This document shows positions 11,946 through 22,334 of a DNA stretch of 64,000 nt, piece by piece (the stretch's first letter is position 1; every line of letters starts with the position of its first letter). The notes beneath the pieces are model-generated. The model did not search any database. It was not told where the DNA came from and was given only the letters and a program-made list of their open reading frames with translations. This stretch comes from Arion vulgaris. Its lineage: Eukaryota; Mollusca; Gastropoda; Stylommatophora; Arionidae. Location: NCBI GenBank assembly GCA_020796225.1, contig CM036768.1, positions 42,048,789-42,112,788 on the forward strand, written 5' to 3'. Position numbers and translations under genes: made by a program.

Positions 11946-13860
11946 TGTGGTCGAAAACCCTTTCTTTTTCTTCTTTTGCGTTCGTCCGCTATGAACCGGG
12001 TGTAGCCAGGGGAATGGTGTGACACCCGACCGATTTTTGCGGAAAGCCTGCTTTCCATTTTTTGGTTTCTATTTCAGGCGGGGTTCCCGACTTTTAGAGG
12101 TTGAAACATTTAATTTGTTGTTTCTTTATGAAGCTTTGGGACTGATGTTGTTCCAATTTATTTTCCTTTATGTTTTTCTTTCTCAACCGGTTTTTTTTTT
12201 TAACCCAGCAATTGGGGATACACTTACTTACCCGTCGTGACTAGTTTTTTTTCACTTTTATGTCGCGTCCGGTGTGGGAATTGGGAGCAAATGTTAAAAA
12301 AAAGAACAAATTTTCCCTTTTTGTGGGTTATGATGAAATGTTTATTTTTAAAAGTGTTTTGGGTTTCATCTGTGTTGAATTTTTGTTATTTATTCTTCCG
12401 TTTTTCTGAAAAGGGCTCCCTATGTATTTTAAAAATTCTTTACTTGTTTTTGAGCTTTGCCGAAAAGATATTGGTGTTTTCCCCCTTTTCCCCCTTTAAA
12501 CACTACGGTTTTGTCTATGTTGATTTTCAATTTTTATTCATTGATGTTAATTAGGTTTTAAAAGTCTTGCTGTAAACAAAAGACATTGAAGTTATAACGA
12601 GCGAACGTTGGGAAAATATAGGGAAAAATTTTTAAGAACCCAAAGGAAAGACGTACTTGTCTTTGCTCTGGGGCCCACTAGCCATAACGGGAATTTTCGA
12701 AATAGGGAAGTAGTAAAACTTGATAAAAGGAAAAATTTTCCAAACAAAAATTGTTTAAAAAAAATAAAAGTGACCCATAAAATTTAAAAAACCCGACAAA
12801 AAATTAAAAACAAAAACAAATTTTGGTCAAATAAAGGGGGTTTGGGGGTAATAAATTTTAAAATTGGTCAGAAAAAAAACAAAAAAACACAGTGTCCGAA
12901 AAAAAAAGAAAAAAATGAAACATCTAGTACAAACCCTGAAACAAAAATGGTTACAACATTAAAACAGGGGGAAATATAAAAAGGGAAAGTTAATTTAAAG
13001 AATGCGCTTAAGATTAAAAAATTTAAATATAGCAAAGCAAGAAACGGGGTTCTGCAAGGACAACAAAGAATCCCATCTTTTAGAACAATCGCCATTCCGG
13101 AAAAACGTGCTTCCCAATTCCAAATTTCAATGCTGAAGGGAAATTTTCAAGGCACTTGGGTTTGGGGGAATTGAAACCACCCCGATTTTTTCCTTTTTGC
13201 CGGTAATGCAATTTTGGGGTTGGGAACTTTTAAAAACCCAAAATTTTTAACGTGGCTTGAAAAAACACCCTGCGGGGCCATTTAAAAAGGGAACAAAATT
13301 CGCCCTTTACATTGGGTGGGGCCGTTTCCCCGATGTTTGGCTTGAGGCATTGTAACTTTCCGCGCTTTCTCTTCGTACCCGCGATATGTTGGGAAATGAA
13401 TGTGATCAGTGGAGACGGGGAAAAATTTTCCACTTTGCGAGGGCAAAGCCAAGACAAAAATTTTACCCCGTCAGAATTGAAGTTCTATGGGGTTTCAGGA
13501 ACCCGGGGGAAAGGGCCCCATGCGAAACGGACCTATTCAGAGGCTACGAAAAAAATTCCCGCCCCAATGGGGGAAAAGTTTGCTACAGAGGAGCCCAAGG
13601 CGCAAGAAAAAGAGAATGGGAAGAAACACGAAGGGCCCGGGAAGGGGGGTATAAAGAAGAAAATTATGCGGTCAGTAAGGGTGGGAATTTTAAGGGGCGC
13701 TGTTTTTGAAACCCAATTCGAGATGCAAACCCAATAAACCGGATTGAAGACATTAATGAAATTAAGAAACGTGAAAACCGGGCCGGGACGCCCCTATAAT
13801 TATCAGAGCCCCGGAAGACGGAAAGGGCCACCAAAGGAATTCCTACAGGGGAATTTTCCC
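11946..13860. other. Homopolymer-rich, mostly AT-rich sequence without a recognisable gene
   Basis: Open frames near 13312-13737 and 13386-13709 are rich in Lys, Arg, Gly and Glu, but I could not match them to a family. They may hold the upstream part of the Penelope-like element that becomes recognisable at about 13.9 kb. Runs of A, G, C and T are abundant, so any coding sequence here would be scrambled. Confidence 0.4.
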
Positions 13861-13869
13861 GGAATTCCC

Positions 13870-14880
13870 GATGTTCCCACCCCCTTCCGCCCCTGATCAT
13901 TTATACATTAGATTGGGATTTGGGATTACCGATATGTCAAAGGGGGTTTTTTCGCTTCAAATTTCAAATGCCTTTAATCCGGCCCCGGGTTTAATCTCAC
14001 ATTCTACCTCTTGTGTCAACTTTTTTGACATCACTATACTATCAGCCTATCCACCATCACTACATCGTCAGTTTACTGATGCACATAGTTTTCTTCTTTA
14101 TACCTCTTTCCCCCCTTTGGTTTTTCGTATTTTACCATTTCAACTTGCGCTTCGTGCCCGGGAAAGGGGGACGACGATTTTGATAGAGTCAAGTTTGGGT
14201 TTTTTGGGAACCAACCCGGGTAAGGGGCCTTTTTTTTTGCGGGCGTTCGAAATTTTGCCAGGGGGTTTTAACCAGATAGAACTTCCAATTCTGACAGGGT
14301 GAAACTTTTCTTCTTTTCCCCCTCATAGTTCCCTTTTGAAGAAAGTTTATTCCGTCATCTCTCCATTCTTCAGTCTGATCCTGATACACGTTCAATCTTC
14401 CCCAAAACTATCCTTTTGCGTGCGGGAAGAAGCCTTGGATATGTTTTCAAGTCCCTGCCAAAAATCCAGGGTCATTTTTGGACATCCAGGTGGCGGGCGC
14501 TGTAACACTTTTGCTTATGTAATACAGACCCGCACGGGTCTTTCCCAAAAAATTCGTTGTTGAAGACAGTTTCACCGATCCCTAAATTTTTTGCCATTAT
14601 CTGCAAGGGGCAACAAGGCCTATTTGGGGGAAAACCCGGGAGACCGGACCGATTTGCCCAACACTTTCGTGATATACGCCAATGCTCTGGGTACCTGTAG
14701 CTACCTATTTCAATGATACTGGCTATTCAGGAGCTTGCGATGTCCAGGTCACAGCCATCCGATCATGTTCCTCTGATGATCGTAGTCGATTTGCTCTGGA
14801 GAATCGGTTGATTTCTTTGTATGGTACTTATGACCACGCGGGCTCAACGTATTACATTCTTATGCTTCTTAGTACTTTCT
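13870..14880 (+). pseudogene. Penelope-like element (PLE), post-RT region and GIY-YIG endonuclease, frameshifted
   Basis: PLE proteins carry an RT followed by a linker and a C-terminal GIY-YIG nuclease. At about 14070-14135 the frame DAHSFLLYTSFPPLVFR matches the block after the RT palm (HSYLxYxSxHPxHxxRSxPxSQ). At about 14345-14420 LFRHLSILQSDPDTRSIFPK matches the linker, and GGGRCNTFAYVIQTRT at about 14490 matches the CxTC-type linker. At about 14600-14680 damaged DRFAQHFRDIRQ fits the GIY-YIG helix, and 14690-14850 continues with an ATYFNDTGYS..RSCSSDDRSRF stretch and LISLYGT. The last 60 residues are nearly the same as in the second PLE copy at 59.9 kb. At least three frame changes occur, several at homopolymers. 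The RT catalytic motif is not visible. Confidence 0.75.
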
Positions 14881-15010
14881 TCCAATGCTTTGTAATAATC
14901 TCTATGGGTATATGTTGCATGTATTACATTCTTATACTTCTTAGTACTTCTCTCCCATGCTTTTATAATTTATATGGGTATATGTTGCATGTATTCAAGT
15001 TATATTACTA
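14853..15010 (+). repeat. Tandem duplication of about 75 bp in the PLE 3' region
   Basis: Two adjacent copies contain attacattcttatgcttctt, then tagtactt and gggtatatgttgcatgt. The second PLE at 60.06 kb has a single, diverged version (cttagtactttctcttctca), so the duplication is specific to this copy. Confidence 0.75.
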
Positions 15011-15170
15011 GATGTTTCATTGTTTTTCTATTTCTAGTTTTTATGTGTGTTTTTTTGTGTTACATTTATTTCAAGGTTATTCGCTTTATTCCAGATTTTC
15101 CTTAGATACGTTGGTATTTGGTCGTCCATTTGTGTTTCATTTTAATTTGTCACTCCTGTTTGTTCGTTTG

Positions 15171-15199
15171 CTTGATAAAGGCCTTGTTGGTCGTGAAAC
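15171..15199 (+). ncRNA. Decayed hammerhead-ribozyme-like core at the PLE 3' end
   Basis: The segment reads cttgataa, a ggcc/ggtc stem with a ttgtt loop, then gt and gaaac. This resembles the hammerhead core CUGAUGA, stem II, GAAAC. PLEs are known to carry type I hammerheads in their terminal regions, and the position about 320 bp after the PLE coding end fits. The CUGAUGA box is altered at two positions, so this copy is probably inactive. The assignment rests on a short motif. Confidence 0.4.
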
Positions 15200-15239
15200 G
15201 TTGTTGCTTTTATCGTCACTGTTTATGTAGATGGTAAAA

Positions 15240-15859
15240 CTATAGTACTTTGTTTGTAATGTGTTTCACTATAACGGTGCATTGATCAAATACTTAACAC
15301 GAAATAAGGTAGCTTTACAAAGTACACACAAAACAAGATATGGAGACGTCACTAAGAAAAGACCGTTACCAAGCAAAGAGAACAAGAACAACATGAGACA
15401 CCAGACAAAGTCTTGCATAACAGATATCGTAAAACAATAATGAGACACCGACTTCCGTCAGAGAATGAACAAATGTGACTAAAAGTGAAAAAAACAAATA
15501 AATGTCAACAACTAAAAACATAGCTGCTACGCCCCTTAGTACGTCCGGTACATCCATAGATTGACAATCTCCCACAATGATATCAAATGATATGCATACT
15601 GATGACTTCTGGTTAAACGTACTTCTTTCTCTGCCCTATAGGAAACCAGTTCTTCTTGTATAACGTGTAATTCTAAACTTCTTAAATCGCTGGATAGATT
15701 TAACATCAATTTTAGTGTTTAATTCAATGGTAGAAACTTTGCTAAGAGATCAAAGAACATTCTCCCTATTCATTCTAATCGCCACGTCAATTAGATCTAC
15801 GAGAGCCGCTGTCTCTATAGACGACATCAACTCATACAGCAACCTATCAATATAGAGTC
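15240..15859. other. Unassigned sequence between the PLE and the Polinton relic
   Basis: AT-rich sequence without clear similarity. It would contain the C-terminal end of the minus-strand Polinton integrase and possibly a terminal inverted repeat, but I could not recognise either. Homopolymer excess ends at about 14.7 kb, so this stretch looks reliable. Confidence 0.35.
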
Positions 15860-16393
15860 AAGGCACCGACTGAGTCAGATACCGGGTAACGCCGCAGTAA
15901 CGGAGTCCCAGATAGTCACTGAGAGCAGTCAGGCGGCTACAACTCTCCATCATCATACAGGAACAGTTGTATTGTATTCTTGACTTTGTCGCAATGTCTC
16001 TACATACGATAGCTGTGGGTTTGACCATAAGTAGCTTGGGCCACAGAGAGGTCTCCGCTTGTAGATTTATATCAGAGCGTCTGCAACCTCTGAACTGCCT
16101 CTTGCAAAACCAGAGGCTGTTTCTTTGTATTGGCTGGCCACGTCCACCACAGTCAAAGTATATTTGTAAATCTTGAGCCCGACCTTGTCGCGTAAAGAGT
16201 AGATCGGCCTGGTAATTTCGTTGGCCTGATATGTCAAACAGCATTCGGGATATATGTCGGGGACCTTGTAAATATATCTGCTCAAGGCTCTTTTCAACCA
16301 TCCATTTCAACGTCTTCGGGAACTCCAGAGTGCCTTTTACGAGTTTGAATGGTAGCTGCAACCCTTTCCAGACCTGAGGACTATAACAAACAT
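15860..16393 (-). pseudogene. Polinton/Maverick-type integrase (rve family), frameshifted
   Basis: Read on the minus strand from 16393, one frame gives WKGLQLPF, then EKSLEQIYLQGP and QRNYQADLLF. These are signature blocks upstream of the integrase core in Polintons (xWQIYLPxPxxIPRPxFD..NxxHQADLLF). A frame change follows at about 16195, and the next frame gives DKVGLKIYKYTLTVVDVAS and then SSEVADA, which cover the first catalytic-Asp strand of the retroviral-like integrase fold (VVDVASRYKEA..SKDSSEVA). Further C-terminal remnants (SLWPKLLMVKP) appear in the first frame. Stops and frameshifts make the gene non-functional. Polintons use this enzyme to integrate their long DNA, and its usual partners are a protein-primed DNA polymerase, capsid proteins and a packaging ATPase. 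Confidence 0.75.
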
Positions 16394-17738
16394 CTTAAAG
16401 GACTATCTACAAGTTTTTGTTTTCTTCAAATCTTCTACTCAATACTCTGGTCGTACCGTCTCAGAGAGATATAAGTTCGTTAGTCCATGGCACTGTCATT
16501 TCGGATCGCTTGGCTTGGACTCGGGATCCATGGTCTTTCTCTTTTCATTGAATATTGATGGGCACATTCCACGTCAGGCAATCCCAGCCTTTCATCTTCT
16601 TTTCCACGTAACCACTTGGGTTTATCATGGAATGTATCGATTAGCATATGCGTCTAATAATAATTTCATATACAACAAACCTCGCCACAGCCATACTAAG
16701 AACAATGAAAGCAATCTCTCGATCCTTCTGGGTATCAGAGGAAACGTACAGGTCAAATAGGGCTGGTCGGTATTCGAGTCGGTCTAATCGCTTGCTTTCA
16801 GTGACCATATAGTATTCCTGTGGCTAATTCAGTCAACATTCTGAAGAGTGAGCATCGACCCTTTTTCCGGTGGAGTTGTTCGTGTAACCAGTCGAACCGT
16901 GCCGTCCTCTTTTTAGCCCATCTGGTGCCCTGGACTGACTGCAGTTGTTCTATAACAGATCATGGCGCCTTCGGTTATGCCCGTACATCCGCATGTCCTA
17001 GTTTCGAAACATGTAATTACTGCCACTAAATGCCAGGGTTTTCCATCGCACTCCCTATCGCACTACCTATCATCAGCGCTATAGCGCTGGCTACTGGCAC
17101 ATTTTCAACATGGAGGATATTCTGTTTACGAGCATATCCCTAATTCCAAGAGCAGCAGTAACGTCTAAAACCAACATCTCGGAATCATGCATACTCGCCG
17201 GGAACGGCAAAGCACGTCCCCTGAAAACAATCTTTGTTAGTTTAGCGACGTCTATAGTCGTCATGACCACATCACCGGTGGTAGACAGCGTTGATTATAG
17301 CATTTCCATCAACTGATGGCAATATAATATTCCATGGTGAAAGGACACTCCAGTCTTCAAAACGTTAACGTCTTCTCTCCACGACGTCTCGGCGGCTTTT
17401 GGGAAGGTTTCAGAGCACGACGAAACCAACCACTCTACGGCTTCTGCGACTGTTCCAAATAACTACCCACGATTCAAGTCTCGAAGACAGCAGCTGGTGA
17501 GGCGGCTACTGTAATAGATTAGTGGTACATGATTGATTTTCATTATCTCAGGCTTTTTCAGCTGTAACCGTTGATCCGATGGCTGTGCAATTTAGATTTA
17601 CGCTTCTGCCGATTTCAACCGCTGTAACTCTTTTGGGGTTCTTAGCTTGGGGCATCTGGGCCGCAGATAATAATTTGAGTAGTATTTTTCCGGATTATGG
17701 TTCTACTCCATCGTTATTCTCCATAAACCTAGAGTGTT
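16394..17738. other. Polinton-region sequence, genes not identified
   Basis: The base composition is balanced, tandem repeats are absent, and partial open frames occur on both strands (for example + 16515-16760 and + 17110-17316). These features match the neighbouring Polinton genes and differ from the satellite-rich flanks. I expect decayed protease, ATPase or minor capsid genes here, but found no diagnostic motif. Confidence 0.35.
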
Positions 17739-18420
17739 TTAAATGTAATCATCAGAACGGCAAGTGGGGTTAGAAACATAGTAATTGATGGTAGAAACTT
17801 CCCCGAATACTTGCATAATTGAACTCAACAATGGGGTTGTGTTATCAAGATCCGAGGCAAAACTTGTGGCATTTATTTTTGAGCGATAGTGGGAAACAAT
17901 TTCACTGTACATAACAATGACAGTGCATCCTAGAGTCTTGGACATGGAGGCTCATAAACATATTTCATACTCCTGCGCAAAGTTTCTTGCAACTTTGGAT
18001 GCAGATAGTGCATGGATCCAGAGAGATGGTCCGCCTGGAGGCGCTCCGACCACCATCAATTAGAGCCGCAAGACTGTCCCGTGCCTCCTGGGAGATTCGG
18101 CTGACGGTTCCTTCTGAAATAAGCTTGTCGATAAGTTGATCAACATCCATCTTTATTGCGTACCTACTCAGCACATCTCTAAATCGTAGGTATATGTATG
18201 GCTACCCACCAGCAGAGCTACAAGTAGGCATGTTGTGTGTCATGAGATGATCTGTATAATAGGCTAAGCATTGCTTGAGTATTGCTTGAGTATTATCAAG
18301 TATTGCGTCAGTATTACTAAACAAAACTCCCTGGGCTTTAAGCACTTGATATGAAGTAGGATGATCTGTACTGAGCAATACCGTAGAATGTTTAGCTGCT
18401 GCCAGAAGTTTTCTCACATT
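17739..18420 (-). pseudogene. Unidentified Polinton-region gene remnants
   Basis: Three short minus-strand frames follow one another (18417-18202, 18174-17965, 17945-17739). They read as plausible protein, with MDVDQLIDKLISEG, ARDSLAALIDGGR and VFGEVSTINYYV, each interrupted by a stop or frame change. The order and strand match the capsid-type gene just upstream on the same strand, so they could be one degraded structural gene. I do not recognise the family. Confidence 0.4.
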
Positions 18421-18910
18421 TTCCTTGACTTAGTAGGTATAACATCATTCTCCTGAAGACATTCTGCGAAAATGTCGCGGACCTTACAGTGGTGATCACA
18501 CCGCGGGTGTGCTCTCTCTAAAGTCTGTACAAACAGCGTTACAATTTTGTGTCAGAACCCACACACTTGTTCATGACGACCGGAAAACGCCAGCTCGCTA
18601 CATGTCCCTATCTCTAGTCAGAGCTTCGCTTGTAGCCATGCCATTGATTATGAAGAGGGTGGCCCGTAGTTTGAACGTGCTGTAAAAGATACAGAAACTC
18701 CTTGTGTAGATGTTTCCGGGGTTGACAACTACAATCTTAGAAACCCTTCAGATCCCGGAATGTTGGCGCTATGCCTTGTTATATCGCACCGTTGAGCACC
18801 GAATCACAATGTGCTGAAAGACTCCCTCTAAATCCAAAACATATTCGGTTTTTCCACAGCTTATTAGTTCTACCAACATTGCCGAGTGGGCGCGGTATGT
18901 GGATACATGA

Positions 18911-20430
18911 CTAATACACAGCACTCACATAGCGACCGAATTCGATGACCAATTGCGCATCTGCATTTTCACATAGATGACCATATCTATGTCGCTCACT
19001 GCCTCTACCACCTGGTGATCTGGAGAGTTATACCTCGCTATCATTTTCACTCCTTCTTACCTGGATCTGGCATCTGGTCGTCATCATGCGTACGCAAGTC
19101 TAACCACAGTCCAACTTGTTGTAATAGAACTGGCGAACGCAAACATGGGCTTAGTTAATCCCCTTTGCGATACATACAGCTTCAGGATGACGACGTATCA
19201 ACAAAGGTTGACTCAGCAGCATTTCCGCCTCATCCTATTGTTAGTTTATGGATCCCTTTTGGAGTAGAGTTAGTTGGGTAGACCTTCATACAGACTCAAT
19301 TTTAGTGATTTTTGGACAATAGAACGCTTCTAAGTGGTATATGCAGTCACTAGCAGCTTCTTCTCTGAAAACCATCAGAACACCCTTCATGCTGAGGGTT
19401 GGGACTTTGAGGTTCACATTCAAATTGGCATCCTTCTGTTTACTTCACCAAGCGGTGGCAGAAAATGCGTTCGTAATATATGGCGACACGTCTGGCATAC
19501 TGGTTGCTGATCATTCTTGCCAAACCCTCATTGCGACCTTATCGAACCATAGATACATTTTTAACCTTGCAACCACTCACAGGATCGTCTGCGGCAATCA
19601 CAACTGGCGGTAGTCGTTGAAGGTCAGCTCGTATTCCAGAAAGTCTTCACTGCGCTGTGGAAGAAAGACATGTGGCTTTTCGGGAGATGCTCAAAGTCTA
19701 GCGGTATGTAGAGCCGATTCCCATAGGCATCCGAAGTAGCCTCCAGAAGATGAGATGGTAGTATCAGTATTCTCTGCTCCAACTCGCAGTTTGCTACATT
19801 TCTGCCAGTGCTCGTGTCGATGACTTGATAAATAGTATTTGTTCTTTGGTCCGATGTCATACACATGTCGGAATAACAGCATAACATGTGAGAATCGTCG
19901 ACTGAGTGAACCACGCCGCCATTGACCCTAATGCCTGTTTTTTCCGTACAACGGCTCGGTCCAGGCCTTGTCACAGTCCTGTCCACATTCTCGACGGAGG
20001 CAGATCGTGAGCGCTAAAAGAACCGTACCAGGCACGATAACGTCGAGAGGGCCCAGGTTAGGGAACGTACCAATAGTTGCTGATTCTGGTCAATGGTGCT
20101 GGGATTGTTAATGATAACCACGATTTGTCGATCTCATCAAGGGATTCTCTGACGCGATGGTGTGGGTTTAACTTACGCCCATATGCTGACGACATGCTTA
20201 ATTACACAACACAGCTCGTGATTCTAATATACACACAATGACAGAACCAATGCGCTTCGTTAATCCAGGGTTTGATGATTGTGCTGATAATATGAAGAGA
20301 CCAATTTCTATGGTGCCGATGACCTCCCCGCATCGCTTGATGTCAATGTTGGTCCGGTAGTGAACGTAGAACTGCAGAGCGATATCCATAAAGATTCGGG
20401 TAAAAGATGCCGGATAATTCACTACGATCG
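18911..20430 (-). pseudogene. Polinton capsid-type structural protein, multiply frameshifted
   Basis: The C-terminal part, read on the minus strand, is identifiable across several frames. In order it has NPKITKIE-like CPKITKIES (about 19310), EGLPN (about 19285), RRHPEAVCIAKG (about 19190), LWLDLRTHDDDQ (about 19095), ITLQITR (about 19025) and GRYVSAVY followed by TAG at 18913-18911. I recall this block order from structural proteins of Polintons/adintovirus-like elements. Whether it is the major or the minor capsid protein is uncertain. Frames at 19986-19624 and 20422-20198 probably hold the N-terminal half; the start codon was not found. Many indels and stops show long decay. Confidence 0.6.
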
Positions 20431-20639
20431 GTTGGCAGAGCGAGGGAAGGAACCTACGACAAAATGCTCGTGAATACGATACATTTATTGTTGATCGGAG
20501 GCAAATTGGCTAAAACATTCCATCTGCCAAACCATAGTATGGGACAGTATGCCGGCAAGTCTCTCGTACTGTTGGAACTCAACTGCGATGCGCGCAAAGA
20601 GATGGGCTTTCTAGATACGATAAAGTCAAAATTATCAAG

Positions 20640-21511
20640 ATGGCGCTTTCAGTTCTCGGTTAGGTGAAGAATGCTGCAACCAACATTTAAAAAATTGAGC
20701 TCCAGGATATGTCTTGTGTGTCCGACGCAACAATGAAGCTACATTCGAGACAAGCTTAAACGAGACTGTCGACAGTCTGGACCGAGTTCTCACCACCATT
20801 AATGACCCACCTCTTGAACTTGGAGAGTTCGATATCAGAGAGATCCGGGATTATATTCGGGCTGTGGATAAAACGCGAGGAGATCATATCAATGGTGTTG
20901 CTAAACTTTCAGAGTTCAATAAGAATTAAGCTGGCAAAGGCTGAGGATACAACAGATCCGGAAACCCCAAGGAAGGAAAAACAGACTGCAATAAACTCCT
21001 ATATGCTCGACGGAAACGTTGGATCAGTAAATGAGGCATCTCTTCGTACTCAGGGCTCAAGCAAACTCTGAAACTGTAGAACGTATGATGAATGAAGACA
21101 ACACCCGGCGAGCGAATTCGTACTTTCATGAGCAAGGCATCACCACAGCCACTGTCTTAACAACGTTAGAGTTTATTGCAACACTCTGGTTCTGGCTATT
21201 GCAGGAGGAGGCGGTGCACTGGTGGATCACCTACTCCTCTTCCATCTCCGCCATCTGATAAGGGTAAAAGATGGGTGAAGAAGCGCCTACATGACTTAGA
21301 GAAACTCATGGGCAAGCTCGGGCAGAAAAAGTAATAGCCGCCCTCCCGGGGATCATGAGTTCTATTGTGTCAGGGCTACTTCCACGGCCCAGAAGGTGGT
21401 AGGGTGGTCGTCGACAATGTATGGACTCTTATAGTCGATCTTATCGGGATGGTCTACCTAACGACCCACGACACTCCATCAACCTCGCGAACCAAAGGAA
21501 AGAATGAGTAG
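20640..21511 (+). pseudogene. Polinton-associated helical/hydrophobic protein, frameshifted
   Basis: A plausible start, ATGGCGCTTTC, lies at 20640. Consecutive frames give a hydrophilic helical region (VDSLDRVLTTINDPPLELGE, then IREIRDYIRAVDKTRGD), a second charged region with MNEDNTRRANSYF, and a hydrophobic segment (TATVLTTLEFIATLWFW) near 21150-21205. Next come a basic stretch with WVKKRLHDLEKLMGK near 21265-21310 and a second hydrophobic segment, VDNVWTLIVDLIGMVYL, near 21410-21460; TAG follows at 21509. Polintons often carry a gene of this layout, with two hydrophobic segments around an amphipathic linker, of unsettled function. It is divergent in strand from the capsid-type gene, a normal arrangement in these elements. 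At least five frame breaks are present. Confidence 0.5.
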
Positions 21512-22334
21512 CCCTTCACCGATCAGGCTCACGACTAGATTAAATTTTCATCTTGGTGTTGATCTGAGGCTGCCTTGCGGTAAGTGGTGGTATTGTTAAT
21601 GGGTCTGGCCTGTATTGTATTGAATAATGCTGGTGCGGCGTGCAGGAATAGGATCGTGGCGTGCAGGAACAGTTTCCCGAGTTGGGGGTGGAGTCGGTTG
21701 TACGGGCAAATTGTTGATGTTGTCATTCAGCCCGAGTGTTTAACCCTCTACGGAGATGACAATCTCATTGTTGTAGCTTTAATCATCAAGTCGGAGCAGC
21801 ATATCGGTGGGGAGCCGTATATCGATCTCAAACACAGCCAAAGTTTGCAGCTGGCATTTTTGGTAATATACTGGTATTGTTTTACCGATTCTGCAAATAT
21901 ACAGGCAAGTTGATGGTATTCTCTAGGATAACTAGGAACTGCTTGTGCGTCAAAGATGTGCCACATTCGGAGAATGTTTGTTCTTGTTTAAGCCTGTGCT
22001 TCCAAAATCGCTTGTACATAGGTCCGAATACTATTATTTAAATTAACCACCCTGTCTGCGTGAAACCCTGCGACTAGTCCAGTAGAAATGAAACCCCAGA
22101 ATAGTCGGCGATTTCATCTTCCTGTATGATGTAAGACTCTTCCTCCGATAGCTTCAGTGAATGATTCTTTTTTAAAATACCCTGATGGTGCACCCAATGA
22201 CATGTGAGATGTTCATTCCGTCAGGGCTTTGCCAGCAAGACGAGATTCGGCCAAAACCATATATCCCTTTAGGGTGTCCGTTCGCGTAGATCTTCCCTAG
22301 GTCATAATTGGGAGCCCTGTTCTCATTAAATATT
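21512..22334. other. Right-hand part of the Polinton relic, unassigned
   Basis: Partial frames exist on both strands (for example + 21584-21913 and - 21966-21748), with composition like the Polinton genes to the left. No DNA polymerase B motif was found, so the polymerase end of the element appears to be missing. The Jockey-like LINE endonuclease begins at about 22335. Confidence 0.35.
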
